Assembly (NCBI RefSeq): GCF_042477335.2
Contig: NC_091247.1
Span: 10,653,501 to 10,717,500, forward strand
Length of the DNA: 64,000 nt
Direction: 5' to 3'
From: Ovis canadensis
Lineage: Eukaryota > Chordata > Mammalia > Artiodactyla > Bovidae
The notes below the pieces were generated by a model, which was not told the origin of the DNA, made no database searches, and saw nothing but the letters and a program-made list of their open reading frames with translations. Within the stretch, counting starts at the first letter, position 1. Every line of letters starts with the position of its first letter. The translations under genes and the position numbers were made by a program. This document shows, one piece after another, positions 20,950 to 29,366 of this stretch.

Positions 20950-21085
20950 CAAGCTGTAAGACTTTGAGGACATCACTAGGCTTCTCTGAGCATCAGCTTC
21001 CTCATTTGCAAAGTGAGGATCCTAATATCTCCCTCAGAGGGGCATTTCGAGAGTGAAATGAGATCATGTGCTTCTGTCAGCATTC
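20950..21085 (+). repeat. MIR SINE
   Basis: catcagcttcctcatttgca, aagtgaggatcctaatatct and gagtgaaatgagatcatgtg follow the forward MIR order. Confidence 0.75.
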
Positions 21086-22065
21086 AACCATGAAAACAGT
21101 ACTTCAACAGGTGGAATTTGATACAGGCAATTAACTGCACAGGTAACCAAAATGCTGAGAAGCCAATAGGAACAGAACAGAAACCCAGAGATCACTGAAG
21201 CAGACAGCCACCTCCCCACTGTGTGGGCAGCACAAAAGGAGGAGGTGGGGTTCACAGGGGCCATGGGGGTGGAGCTGCAGAGACAGCATGGTCCCTATCA
21301 GAGGCTGCCAGGGCAGGACGGCAGGGAGAGAAATACCCTGGCTTCTCCCTTCTCCTGCCCCCCTGTTCCCCCCTGGGCCTCCCACTGGCCATTTGAGGGG
21401 CCTGGGAAGCTCAGGGCTTTGCAACACCAGGCAGAGCGGGAATAACCAGTCATGGATCTGAAACATTTGCACAGGCCCGGGGCCACACAGTACGCAGTGC
21501 CCTGCCCAGTCAGTAAATGACTGTGATCTCTATAGTGTTCCTTCATATTATTAAAACAATACATGTTCACTATATTAGGACTATTTTGGTTGCAACAGAA
21601 ATTCATTCAAGCCAGATTCAACAGGACAAAAACGGAATTTAACAGAACACTGCAGTGAAATCTCTTAAAACCCAAGGGCAGGACCACGATAAGGCCTGGC
21701 AGGATTGTCAGGTCTCCCCGGAGGATCCCTGCTGTCTCCGGCTTCTCTCCGCGAGGGCTGCTCCATACTCCTCGTGGCACACAGGTTCCTTAGTCCACCG
21801 GGCAGAGGATGGCCGGAAACAGTTCCCAGATTCAGACAGCACTGGGATTCCTTAGTCTCTTTTCCAAATTGCTGGGGCAGCCATTCTGATTGGCCCAGCT
21901 TGAGTACCTGTGTCCGCCTGATCCAATCAGCCATGGCCAAGGGGGTGGAGTCACAGGTGCCGAGCGCAGACCCTCCTACCAAACTGTGTACGAACTACAG
22001 AAAGCCTTAAAACGCACTGCATTGTTTTATTTTCGGGTTCTATTTCGGCGTCCCTCCCCTTCTGT
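21086..22065. other. Mostly unrecognised; possible old repeat at 21580-21990
   Basis: gttgcaacagaaattcattc with later ctgattggcccagcttgagt and ctgatccaatcagccatggc has the spacing of an ancient mammalian interspersed repeat, family not identified. 21086-21540 is unrecognised. Confidence 0.35.
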
Positions 22066-22069
22066 TTAG

Positions 22070-22250
22070 GGCTTCTCTTGTGGCTCAGCTGGTGAAGAAT
22101 CCACCTGCAATGCGGAAGACCTGGGTTCCATCCCTGGCTTGGGAAGATCCCCTGGAGAAGGGAAAGGCTACCCGCTCCAGTATTCCGGCCTGGAGAATTC
22201 CATATAGTCCATGGGGTCCCAAAAAGTCGGACAAGACTGAGTGACTTTCA
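22070..22250 (+). mobile_element. Bov-tA SINE
   Basis: Forward Bov-tA: gcttctcttgtggctcagct, gggttccatccctggcttgg and a tail gagtgactttcacttcac. Part of the Bov-A unit is deleted near ccatatagtccatg. Confidence 0.9.
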
Positions 22251-22255
22251 CTTCA

Positions 22256-22620
22256 CCGTTATGTTGAACACAAATAATGCCCCACCCCCACATTTCCTGC
22301 GGATGAATTCCTACAGGTGACTCAGCTAATACTGAGAGGGCCCTTTACTGCCGCCTTCGCATAAATGCACTGCAGCTGGTGGGACATCTTTAAATGATTG
22401 TTCTTGAGGGTTTCAGAAGCAAAAGACAGCCAGGCCCCACTGCAGGTCATCCCCTCTGAGGTTTTATTTGGCTTTCTTGCGTATTTGTTTAATTAATTAT
22501 TATTTGATTATCTGATTAATTATTATTCCAGACTCCAGTAATCCATAATGCAAAATCATACAGATGCTGGACTTAATTAAATGGACTTTTTACCTCATTT
22601 GGGAGAAAGAGTTTATTTAA
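22256..22620. promoter_or_regulatory. AT-rich block with clustered TAATTA words, CNE candidate
   Basis: Non-repetitive sequence with homeodomain-type words in 22489-22530 (tttaattaattattatttga, gattaattatta) and cttaattaaatgg near 22571. The dense AT-core clusters in otherwise unique sequence resemble developmental enhancers. This is inference only. Confidence 0.35.
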
Positions 22621-22644
22621 CAAGAAGGTAAAGCGGTTCAAGGC

Positions 22645-22785
22645 AGCCAATTGGGATGATGTTTTTTCTTTCCAATTTTTATTATGAGCTTTCAAAACAG
22701 GAAAGCTGAAAGGACTGCACACTGAACTCTTGCATGCCCTCCAGCAAGATTCAACCACAGTTCATACTTTGCCCACTTATCTCTG
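22645..22785. repeat. Possible ancient L1 3' fragment
   Basis: tttccaatttttattatgag, aaaggactgcacactgaact and cagcaagattcaaccacagt resemble an old L1 (L1M-type) 3' region. Confidence 0.45.
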
Positions 22786-22794
22786 TTTCTCTCT

Positions 22795-22920
22795 CTGGGC
22801 TTCTGTCTCTGTCTCCCTCATTCTCACTCTCTCTCTCTTTTTCTCTCTCTCTCTCTATGTATCATATATTATAAATTATATGTATTAAAATATATAGCAT
22901 TTATATATAAATATATATAT
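22795..22920. repeat. (TC)n then (TA)n simple repeats
   Basis: Interrupted tctc tract to about 22857, followed by tata-rich sequence to 22920. Confidence 0.9.
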
Positions 22921-22922
22921 TT

Positions 22923-23135
22923 GTGCTAAATTGCTTCAGTTGTGTACAACTCTTTGCGACCCCATGGATTGTAGCCCTCTAGGCTCCTCTGTCCATGGGA
23001 TTCTCCAGGCAAGACTGGAGTGGGTTGCCATTTCCTCCAGCAGGACATCTTCCTGACCCAAGGATCGAACCCATGTCGCTTATGTCTCCTGCACTGGCTT
23101 GGCAAGGGGGTTCTTTACCACTAGCACCACCTGAA
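22923..23135 (-). mobile_element. Bov-tA SINE inside TA-rich repeat
   Basis: Reverse Bov-tA (ttgcttcagttgtgtacaac to accactagcaccacctgaaa). TA-rich sequence borders both sides, so it landed in a simple repeat. Confidence 0.92.
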
Positions 23136-23880
23136 AGAAAAAAGAATATATATATAATATATGTAAATTACTTTCCTGGGCCATTTGGAAGCGAGTAACA
23201 GATATCATGACCTTTCACCCACAAATTTCTTTTCATCTCCTAAGAATAAGGAGGTAACTATACCTCTTCTAGGTAACTATAATGCTATTATTATGCTAAG
23301 AAAATTAACAATGATTCCATAGTTCCATTAAATATTTCAGAAGGACTAATTCAAATTTCAGGGAGACTAATTGCCATTGATAAGCAATTTCAAAAAATAA
23401 ATAATATATATAAAAGTACCCGACATAATGTCTGGCACACATAGGAACTTAGTAAAAGTCAGCATCCCCTGCTACCCGCCGCCCCCCGCCACACACACGC
23501 GAATTTCCATCACCACCATTTTTAAAACCACTAAGTAACTGCAAACAGCATGGTTCAATGTGATGCAACATCAGAAGAGCATGATCAGACCACCGGTGCC
23601 CCAGATGGGGCTCCCCCAACTCTTCCCCGCAGACGCTGAAAGCAGGAGGAAAATTGCTGGAGACAAAAGACACAGTCACAGGGCACTGAACTTGGCCTCA
23701 CCAGCCTCCTAGTAATGGCGCCAGGGAGGGGATCGGTGCCAGCCAGTGCTGCTCAGCCACCACGTGGCAGACAGAGCTGGGCTCCTGGCCGGGGTCCCTC
23801 CACTTACCAGGGCAAGAACGGGTTTTTTTTTTTTTAATTGTTTTCAAAACAGATTTCATGTGGTCCCAAAATGAGACCAT
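23136..23880. other. Unrecognised; simple-sequence bits
   Basis: (TA)n at 23147-23163, tata-rich 23402-23412, and a T-run at 23822-23835. No repeat family otherwise. Confidence 0.45.
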
Positions 23881-24135
23881 GATTGTAAATTAAAGTGTAA
23901 TTAGCCTTTACGCTTTTATATTCATTAACTCTTCTCTGTTAATGATGCTAGGCTGGAGCAGAAACCCTGCATTATGAAACCACATCCAGGAAATAAAATA
24001 GTGATTTAGATAATGGCCACAATGTATTGCTACTTACACATAATTAAACAAATGCTCCATTTAAACTTGGAAACATGACTGAATGTTGATTAACCCTCGC
24101 CCAGCAATTCGGCTCGGAACTGGGGAAGGGGAGGC
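23881..24135. other. Non-repetitive AT-rich block, CNE candidate
   Basis: attaaagtgtaattagcctt, ttcattaactcttctctgtt, aatgatgctagg and cacataattaaacaaatgct form a repeat-free AT-rich stretch rich in homeodomain-type cores. Confidence 0.33.
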
Positions 24136-24309
24136 ACCGTGAGCTCGTCCGTAACAAAGTGTCTGGACCAGTCACGAGTGCCTGCTACATTGACAGCCAT
24201 GCCCACCAGCCCCACCTGTGCCGCTGGGTGTCTACAGGTCTCATGCCAGGGAGTGTGGCCGTGGATGGAGGTGACTGTGAAAGTGATCCCAGGACCACTT
24301 AAGAAACCA

Positions 24310-24595
24310 CCACACTAAGTGAAACAAGCCAGACACAAAAAGATAAATATTGTATGATTCCAAATTTATAGAAACAGAAAGGAGAAAGGTGACCCCCCAG
24401 GGGCAGAGGCTAGTGCTTAATGGATACAGCATTTCAGTTTGGGGTGGTGAAAGATGATGAAAGATTCTGGAGATGGATGGTGGTGATGGTTACAAAGCCG
24501 TGTGTACACACTTACTGCCACTTAACTGTATCCCTTAAAATGGTTAAACAGTAGATTTCATATATAATTTACCACAATTTTTAAAGCTTATTTAA
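24310..24595 (+). repeat. L1 LINE 3' UTR (old)
   Basis: aagtgaaacaagccagacac, tattgtatgattccaaattt, ctggagatggatggtggtga, ccacttaactgtatccctta and taatttaccacaa match the 3' end of placental L1 (L1MA/MB age class). Confidence 0.8.
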
Positions 24596-24835
24596 AGCAT
24601 TAGGAGAAAAGGAAAAAGTCACCACACCCCAACTCTACTGCCCACAAATACAAAAAGTCTGAATCTCACCTTCTCAGAGATCAATTCACATGGTTCAGCA
24701 CTGACTCTGATGACTTGACTCAAAGTTAGGAAAATGGAAAATTTTTTAGGTTTTAAAAAGTATAAATGAAGTATTGCTTAACATATAAGTAATTCAGACA
24801 CGTATTGACTAAAAAGTAAAGTTTCTGATTCTCAA
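24596..24835. other. No recognisable feature
   Basis: AT-rich, unrecognised. Confidence 0.4.
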
Positions 24836-25035
24836 TAAGTTCAGTTCAGTTCATTTCAGTTGCTCAGTCATGTCCGACTCTTTGCAACCCCATGAATCGC
24901 AGCACGCCAGGCCTCTCTGTCCATCACCAGCTCCCAGAGTTCACTCAGACTCACGTCCATCGAGTCAGTGATGCCATCCAGCCATCTCATCCTCTGTCGT
25001 CCCTTTCTCCTCCTGCCCCCAATCCCTCCCATCAA
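24836..25035 (-). mobile_element. BovB LINE 3' end
   Basis: Reverse BovB terminal 200 bp starting with the agttcagttcagttc tail complement and ending near ccaatccctccca. Confidence 0.9.
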
Positions 25036-25239
25036 CCCACTCCCAAAAAAGAAGCACCCAACAATTTTCCCATTTGTCATTTTTTTACATGTAGCTTTTC
25101 CACATAATGCGTTGCTCTGCTGGGTCCCCCAGAAGCAGACCCTGGGACAAGAAAGGGAGGGCAGGTGGGAGGTGTGGGAGGTGATCCCAGGAGAAATGAG
25201 TGGGAAATAAGACAAGGAAAGAGAAGAATAAAAAGTGTA

Positions 25240-25700
25240 TGACCCTATCTATTATTTATTGCTGCATAACAAGTTACTGCAAAATCTAATCACTTCAAAC
25301 AATCATCATTACTTGACTCTTGATTCCTGTGGGTCAGGAATGCAGACAGGGAAGAATTGCCCCTGCGCCACCAGGGTCTGAGGCTTCGAATGGAAAACTT
25401 CAAGGCTGGGGCTGGAGTCGTCATGAAGGTTGCCCGCTCACGCATCTGATAATTGATGCTGGTTCTCCTTGGGGGACCTAGCTGGGTTGTGAGCTGGAAC
25501 ACCCACAAGTAGCCTCTCCAGGTGGCCTGGGTTCCTGAAACATGGTGGCTAGGTTCCAAGAGCGACCACCATGTGAGTGAGAGAGAGAAAGGCGTGGGGG
25601 CAGCGAGAGAGAGAGAATGAAAGGCAGAAACCACGTTGCCTATTAGGACCAGTCTTAGGAGTCACGTCGTATCACCTCCACCACCTATGATGAAGGTCTG
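25240..25700. mobile_element. Ancient LTR-like repeat, family uncertain
   Basis: attgctgcataacaagttac, ttcctgtgggtcaggaatgc, tggctaggttccaagagcga and tagga-gtcacgtcgtatcac blocks have the order of a common old mammalian LTR-type repeat (MaLR/ERVL-like). A second copy of the same family appears at 36430-36880. Confidence 0.5.
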
Positions 25701-25747
25701 CCCAGGCACAAGCAGGCAGGAATGTCAATGACCCATTGTAACAAGAA

Positions 25748-25967
25748 CATGCTGTTGTTGTTTATTCTCTAAGTCATGTCCAACTCTGTTCAACACCGTG
25801 GATTTTAGCTCGTCTGTCCATGGGATTCTCCAGGCAAGAATACTGCAGTGGATTGCCATGCCCTCTTCCCAGGGATCCTTCCAACACAGGGATCGAACCC
25901 ACATTTTTATGTCTCCTACATTGGGAAGCGGGGGTTCTTTACCACTAGCGCCACCTGGGAAGCCCAA
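25748..25967 (-). mobile_element. Bov-tA SINE
   Basis: Reverse Bov-tA from tgttgtttattctctaagtc to accactagcgccacctggga. The head keeps a CTCF-like core AGGTGGCGC (minus strand, 25948-25956). Confidence 0.92.
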
Positions 25968-26097
25968 GAGCAAACGGGAAATACAATCTGCCATAGCCAG
26001 GCTAAGTACATTTGCAGGCAACTGGTGCTTGATTCCAGTAGGGACCTCTGGGAGGTAGCCTGTCACCCTAATACTTATGGGGTGGTCAATATGGGTC

Positions 26098-26309
26098 AGT
26101 CTTCCCAGGTGGCTCAGTGGTAAAGAATCTGCCTACCAAGCAGGAGACATGGGTTCAATCCCTGGGGTGGGAAGATCCCCTGGAGAAGGAACTGGCAACC
26201 CACTCCAGTATTCTTGCCTGGGAAATCCCATGGACAGAGGAACCTGACATGCTACACTCCATGGCGTTGCAGAGTCAGACACGACTTAGCAACTAAACAC
26301 CACCACCAC
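26098..26309 (+). mobile_element. Bov-tA SINE
   Basis: Forward Bov-tA with 8-bp flanking repeat tatgggtc at 26090-26097 and 26310-26317. Confidence 0.93.
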
Positions 26310-26324
26310 TATGGGTCCGGGAAT

Positions 26325-26425
26325 GTGCTGAATGCACACATATTCTGTCATTTACCGTGCAGTAGCTACTACCACTGCCCCCAAATAAAGAAAAGGCAAC
26401 TGAGGCTTAGAGAATACCAGGCAGA
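26325..26425 (-). repeat. MIR fragment
   Basis: agtagctactaccactgccc and ggcaactgaggcttagagaa are reverse MIR. Confidence 0.6.
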
Positions 26426-26429
26426 CACT

Positions 26430-26850
26430 GCCCATCCATCCACCAACTCCCGTCTTTCCTGCTTCCCATACACACAGCTAGAGCACATCTCCCGGGTCCT
26501 TATGGCTAGGAGTGACCATATGACTAAGCCGTCTGCAATGAAATATGGGCCAAAGTAAGGGGTACCCCATCCTGGCCGGGGCCATAGGCTGTCCCCCATG
26601 CGCCTGTGTGCTCCTTCTCCCGTCTGGCCAGAACCAACACGCAGCCTTGGAAAAACACACGGTGAAGATGTCAGACTGTTTTTTAGTGTGGTTCCCTGAA
26701 TTGCCTCATGGAAGAGAAACCCCCCCTCCATCATTTATCTCATCCCCCTTCAACCTGGGACTGTTAAGCGACAAACAAACCTCTGTTGTGTTTACACATT
26801 ACGTTTGGCTCTGCTTGTCACCACAGTGCAATCTAGTCTAACACAGGTGT
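26430..26850 (+). mobile_element. Ancient LTR-like repeat
   Basis: gagcacatctcccgggtcct, taggagtgaccatatgacta, aatgaaatatgggcc and a terminal ctctgttgtgtttacacatt with tagtctaacacag resemble an old LTR with the typical end. Family not assigned. Confidence 0.5.
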
Positions 26851-26879
26851 GTAGTATGAGATTGAATCCTCTAAAACTG

Positions 26880-27125
26880 CCATGACAACTTTGTAATTCC
26901 AGATAACTCAACCTCACACGCACAGCTCTTTTCACTCTTCCACTCCTGCACAGTGTTCCACTTGTTATTTAACCACTTATATAACCACTCCCCCTTTGAT
27001 GAACATCTATCCTTACAAATAACACTGCAAGGCCCATTCTTAAATATTTACCATTATGAGTTTTATGAAGCTGTCCATCAGACAGATTCCACAAAGTAGG
27101 ACTGCTGGGTAGGTGCTGCACATTA
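26880..27125. repeat. Possible old L1 fragment
   Basis: ctttgatgaacatctatcct, aataacactgcaaggcccat and ggactgctgggtagg resemble the L1 region with gatggacatttgggttg and ggattgctgggtc. Confidence 0.4.
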
Positions 27126-27140
27126 AAAACTTTTATTTGT

Positions 27141-27246
27141 GTGTGTCCACTCTAGCAGCATAGACACTAAAGCTGGAACAGTACAGAGATTAGCATGGCC
27201 CCTGCCCGAGGACGACACAAAAATTCGAGAAGCATTCCATATTTTT
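27141..27246 (+). pseudogene. RNU6 (pseudogene): U6 snRNA pseudogene fused to L1
   Basis: This is a near full-length copy of U6, the spliceosomal small nuclear RNA that pairs with U2 and the 5' splice site. The start gtgtgtccactctagcagca corresponds to the degenerate 5' stem-loop. acagaga is kept but three bases after it are lost, then gattagcatggcccctgccc follows, and it ends ttccatattttt with the T-run terminator. It carries a dozen or so substitutions compared with functional U6. No proximal TATA or PSE-like element at usual spacing was seen upstream. It runs straight into an L1 3' end, so it is a retrocopy, not a gene. Confidence 0.93.
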
Positions 27247-27386
27247 ATCCTGCAATAAACCATGATAATAGAATATAAAAGAGAATATATATGTTTAATA
27301 TATATTGTATAACTGAATACCTTTACCATACATCAGAAACTAACAAAACATTGTAAATCAATTATATTCAATAAAAAAATAAATCT
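27247..27386 (+). mobile_element. L1 3' end, 3' half of U6/L1 chimera
   Basis: gcaataaaccatgataatag, ttgtataactgaatacctt and aacaaaacattgtaaatcaa match the ruminant L1 3' UTR. It begins within a few bases of the U6 terminator and ends in aataaaaaaataaa. Confidence 0.87.
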
Positions 27387-27387
27387 T

Positions 27388-27556
27388 GGGACTTCCCTGG
27401 TAGTTTAATGGTTAAGACTCCAAGCTTCCACTTTGGGGGCACAGGTTTGATCCCTGGTGCAGCAACTAAGATCCCACATGCCACACAGTACAGTCAAAAA
27501 ATAAATAAATAAAATATCTTTAAAAAATAAAATAATAGTCATGTGGCAGTTTAAAC
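27388..27556 (+). mobile_element. CHR-type SINE in L1 A-tail
   Basis: Forward CHR head (acttccctggtagtttaatg, gtttgatccctggtgcagca) and A-rich tail. Matching aaataaatctt on both sides (about 27376-27386 and 27559-27569) is the likely target-site duplication in the preceding L1 tail. Confidence 0.82.
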
Positions 27557-27569
27557 AAATAAATCTTAA

Positions 27570-27745
27570 TGGATAACAAGGACCTACTATATAGCACAGG
27601 GAACTCTGTTCAGTATTATGCAACAACCTAAATGGGAAAAGGATTTGAAAAAGGAAAGTTACATGTATATGTATAACTCAGTCACTTTTCTGTGCATCTG
27701 AAACTATCGCAACATTTTTAATTAAAATAAAAAGTTAAAAAAATA
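27570..27745 (+). repeat. Second L1 3' end
   Basis: acaaggacctactatatagc, gggaactctgttcagtatta, catgtatatgtataactcag and ctgaaactatcgcaacattt are ruminant L1 3' UTR, overlapping in consensus with the copy at 27247, so a separate insertion. Confidence 0.85.
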
Positions 27746-27749
27746 ATAA

Positions 27750-27965
27750 TATAGGACTTACTATGTGCTGGGCAGTGTTCTATGTTCTTTACAAATATTA
27801 CTTAATCCTTACCACAACCCTGTGAGGTAGGTGCTATTATTATCCCACTTCGTGGATGGGGAAACAGGCCAAGAAAGCTAACTTGCTCAAGGTCATGCCC
27901 CTGGTACGCGGTGGAGCTGAGATTGGAGCCCAGGCACTGGGCTTTGAGTGTCTCTTCAGAAGCAT
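27750..27965 (-). repeat. MIR SINE
   Basis: Reverse MIR, nearly complete: acttactatgtgctgggcag, ctgtgaggtaggtgctatta, ctcaaggtcatgcccctggt and agattggagcccaggca. Confidence 0.9.
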
Positions 27966-28124
27966 TAAGTCCTCTGCATGTGAGAGTGAGGCCCGCCCTG
28001 GAGAGGCCCCTCAGACTACAATGCAGCGGCTGGGCCCGCCCAGGGGTCTGCACTCGTCCCTCTAAGGAAACTAAGGAAACGTGAACAAACAGCAGCAGGG
28101 TCACTGCCACCGAAAGCACTGTTC

Positions 28125-28265
28125 CACTCTCTGTCCATGGGATTCTCCAGGCAAGAATACTGGAGTGGGTTGCCAGTCACTTCTCCAGGGGATCGTCCAG
28201 TTGAACCTGGGTCTCCTGCATTGCAGACAAGACTCTCTACCATCTGAGTCTCCAGAGAAGCCCCG
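28125..28265 (-). mobile_element. Bov-tA SINE, partial
   Basis: Reverse Bov-tA lacking the terminal Bov-A part; starts ctctgtccatgggattctcc and ends gagtctccagagaagcccc. Confidence 0.87.
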
Positions 28266-28289
28266 CATGTGCTTAACAGAAGACAGCTA

Positions 28290-28609
28290 ATCACCTCAGA
28301 TATGCCGATGACACCACCCTATGGCAGAAAGCGAAGAACTGAAGAGCCTCTTGATGAAACTGAAAGAGGAGAGTGAAAAAACTGGCTTAAAACTCAACAT
28401 TCAGAAAACGAAGATCATGGCATCGGTCCCATCTCTTCATGGCAAATAAATGGGGAAACAGTGGAAACAGGGTCAGACTTTATTTTTTGGGCTCCAAAAT
28501 CACTGCAGATGGTGACTGGAGCCATGAAATTAAAAGATGCTTACTCCTTGGAAGGAAAGTTATGACCAATCTAGACAGAATATTAAAAAGCAGAGACTAC
28601 TTTGCCAAC
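28290..28609 (+). mobile_element. BovB LINE, older host copy, left part
   Basis: Forward BovB reverse-transcriptase C-terminal region beginning just at the RYADD catalytic motif (cagatatgccgatgacacca) and running to actttgccaac. Frameshifts are present (caccctatggcag has lost a base). It is interrupted here by the inner BovB and resumes at 31885. Confidence 0.9.
28599..28609 (+). repeat. Target-site duplication, left copy
   Basis: actttgccaac, identical to 31885-31895, flanks the inner BovB. Confidence 0.93.
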
Positions 28610-29350
28610 TGTGATATTGAGTGGTTTGCCTTGGAAATGAACAGAGATCATTCTGTCGTTTTTGAGACTGCATCCAACTACTGCATTTCGGACTCTTTTG
28701 TTGACCATGATGGCTACTCCATTTCTTCTGAGGGATTCCTGCCCGCAGTAGTAGATATAATGGTCATCTGAGTTACATTCACCCACTCCAGTCCATTTTA
28801 GTTCACTGATTCCTAGAATGTCGATGTTCACTCTTGCCATCTCCTGTTTGACCACTTCCAATTTGCCCTGATTCATGGACCTGACATTCCAGGTTCCTAT
28901 GCAATATTGCTCTTTACAGCATCGGACCTTGCTTCTATCACCAGTCACATCCACAGCTGGGTATTGTTTTTGCTTTGGCTCCATCCCTTCATTCTTTGTG
29001 GAGTTATTTCTCCACTGATCTCCAGTTGCACATTGGGCACCTACCGACCTGGGGAGTTCCTCTTTCAGTGTCCTATCATTTTGCCTTTTCATACTGTTCA
29101 TGGGGTTCTCAAGGCAAGAATACTGAAGTGGTTTGCCATTCCCTTCTCCAGTGGACCACATTCTGTCAGACCTCTTCACCATGACCTGCCCATCTTGGGT
29201 TGCCCCGTGGGCATGGCTTAGTTTCATTGAGTTAGACAAGGCTGTGGTCCAATTAGATTGACTAGTTTTCTGTGAGTATGGTTTCAGAGTGTCTGCCCTC
29301 TGATGCCCTCTTGCAACATCTACCATCTTACTTGGGTTTCTCTTACCTTG
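28610..29350 (-). mobile_element. Inner BovB, inverted 5' segment (endonuclease part)
   Basis: The 5' end and the first part of the BovB ORF, in reverse orientation. The 247-codon minus frame (28583-29326) contains the AP-endonuclease start GTWNVRSM and the ISELKW block with the catalytic Asn and Glu. It breaks inside the endonuclease, exactly where the forward segment at about 29367 takes up. This is the 5'-inversion (twin-priming) pattern of LINE insertion. The most upstream part contains Bov-A-related sequence (cttctccagtggacca), as expected for BovB. Confidence 0.9.
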
Positions 29351-29366
29351 GGTGTGGGGTGTCTCA

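Noticed and set aside
27141-27246. A functional U6 gene
   Set aside because: Several substitutions, a 3-base loss next to acagaga, no clear upstream promoter and a fused L1 tail.
27759-27961. A CRISPR-like or regular repeat array in this or other short-repeat areas
   Set aside because: No regularly spaced identical repeats exist; recurring words are MIR or SINE consensus.
28583-29326. A separate minus-strand endonuclease gene
   Set aside because: It is the inverted 5' part of the inner BovB, not a host gene.
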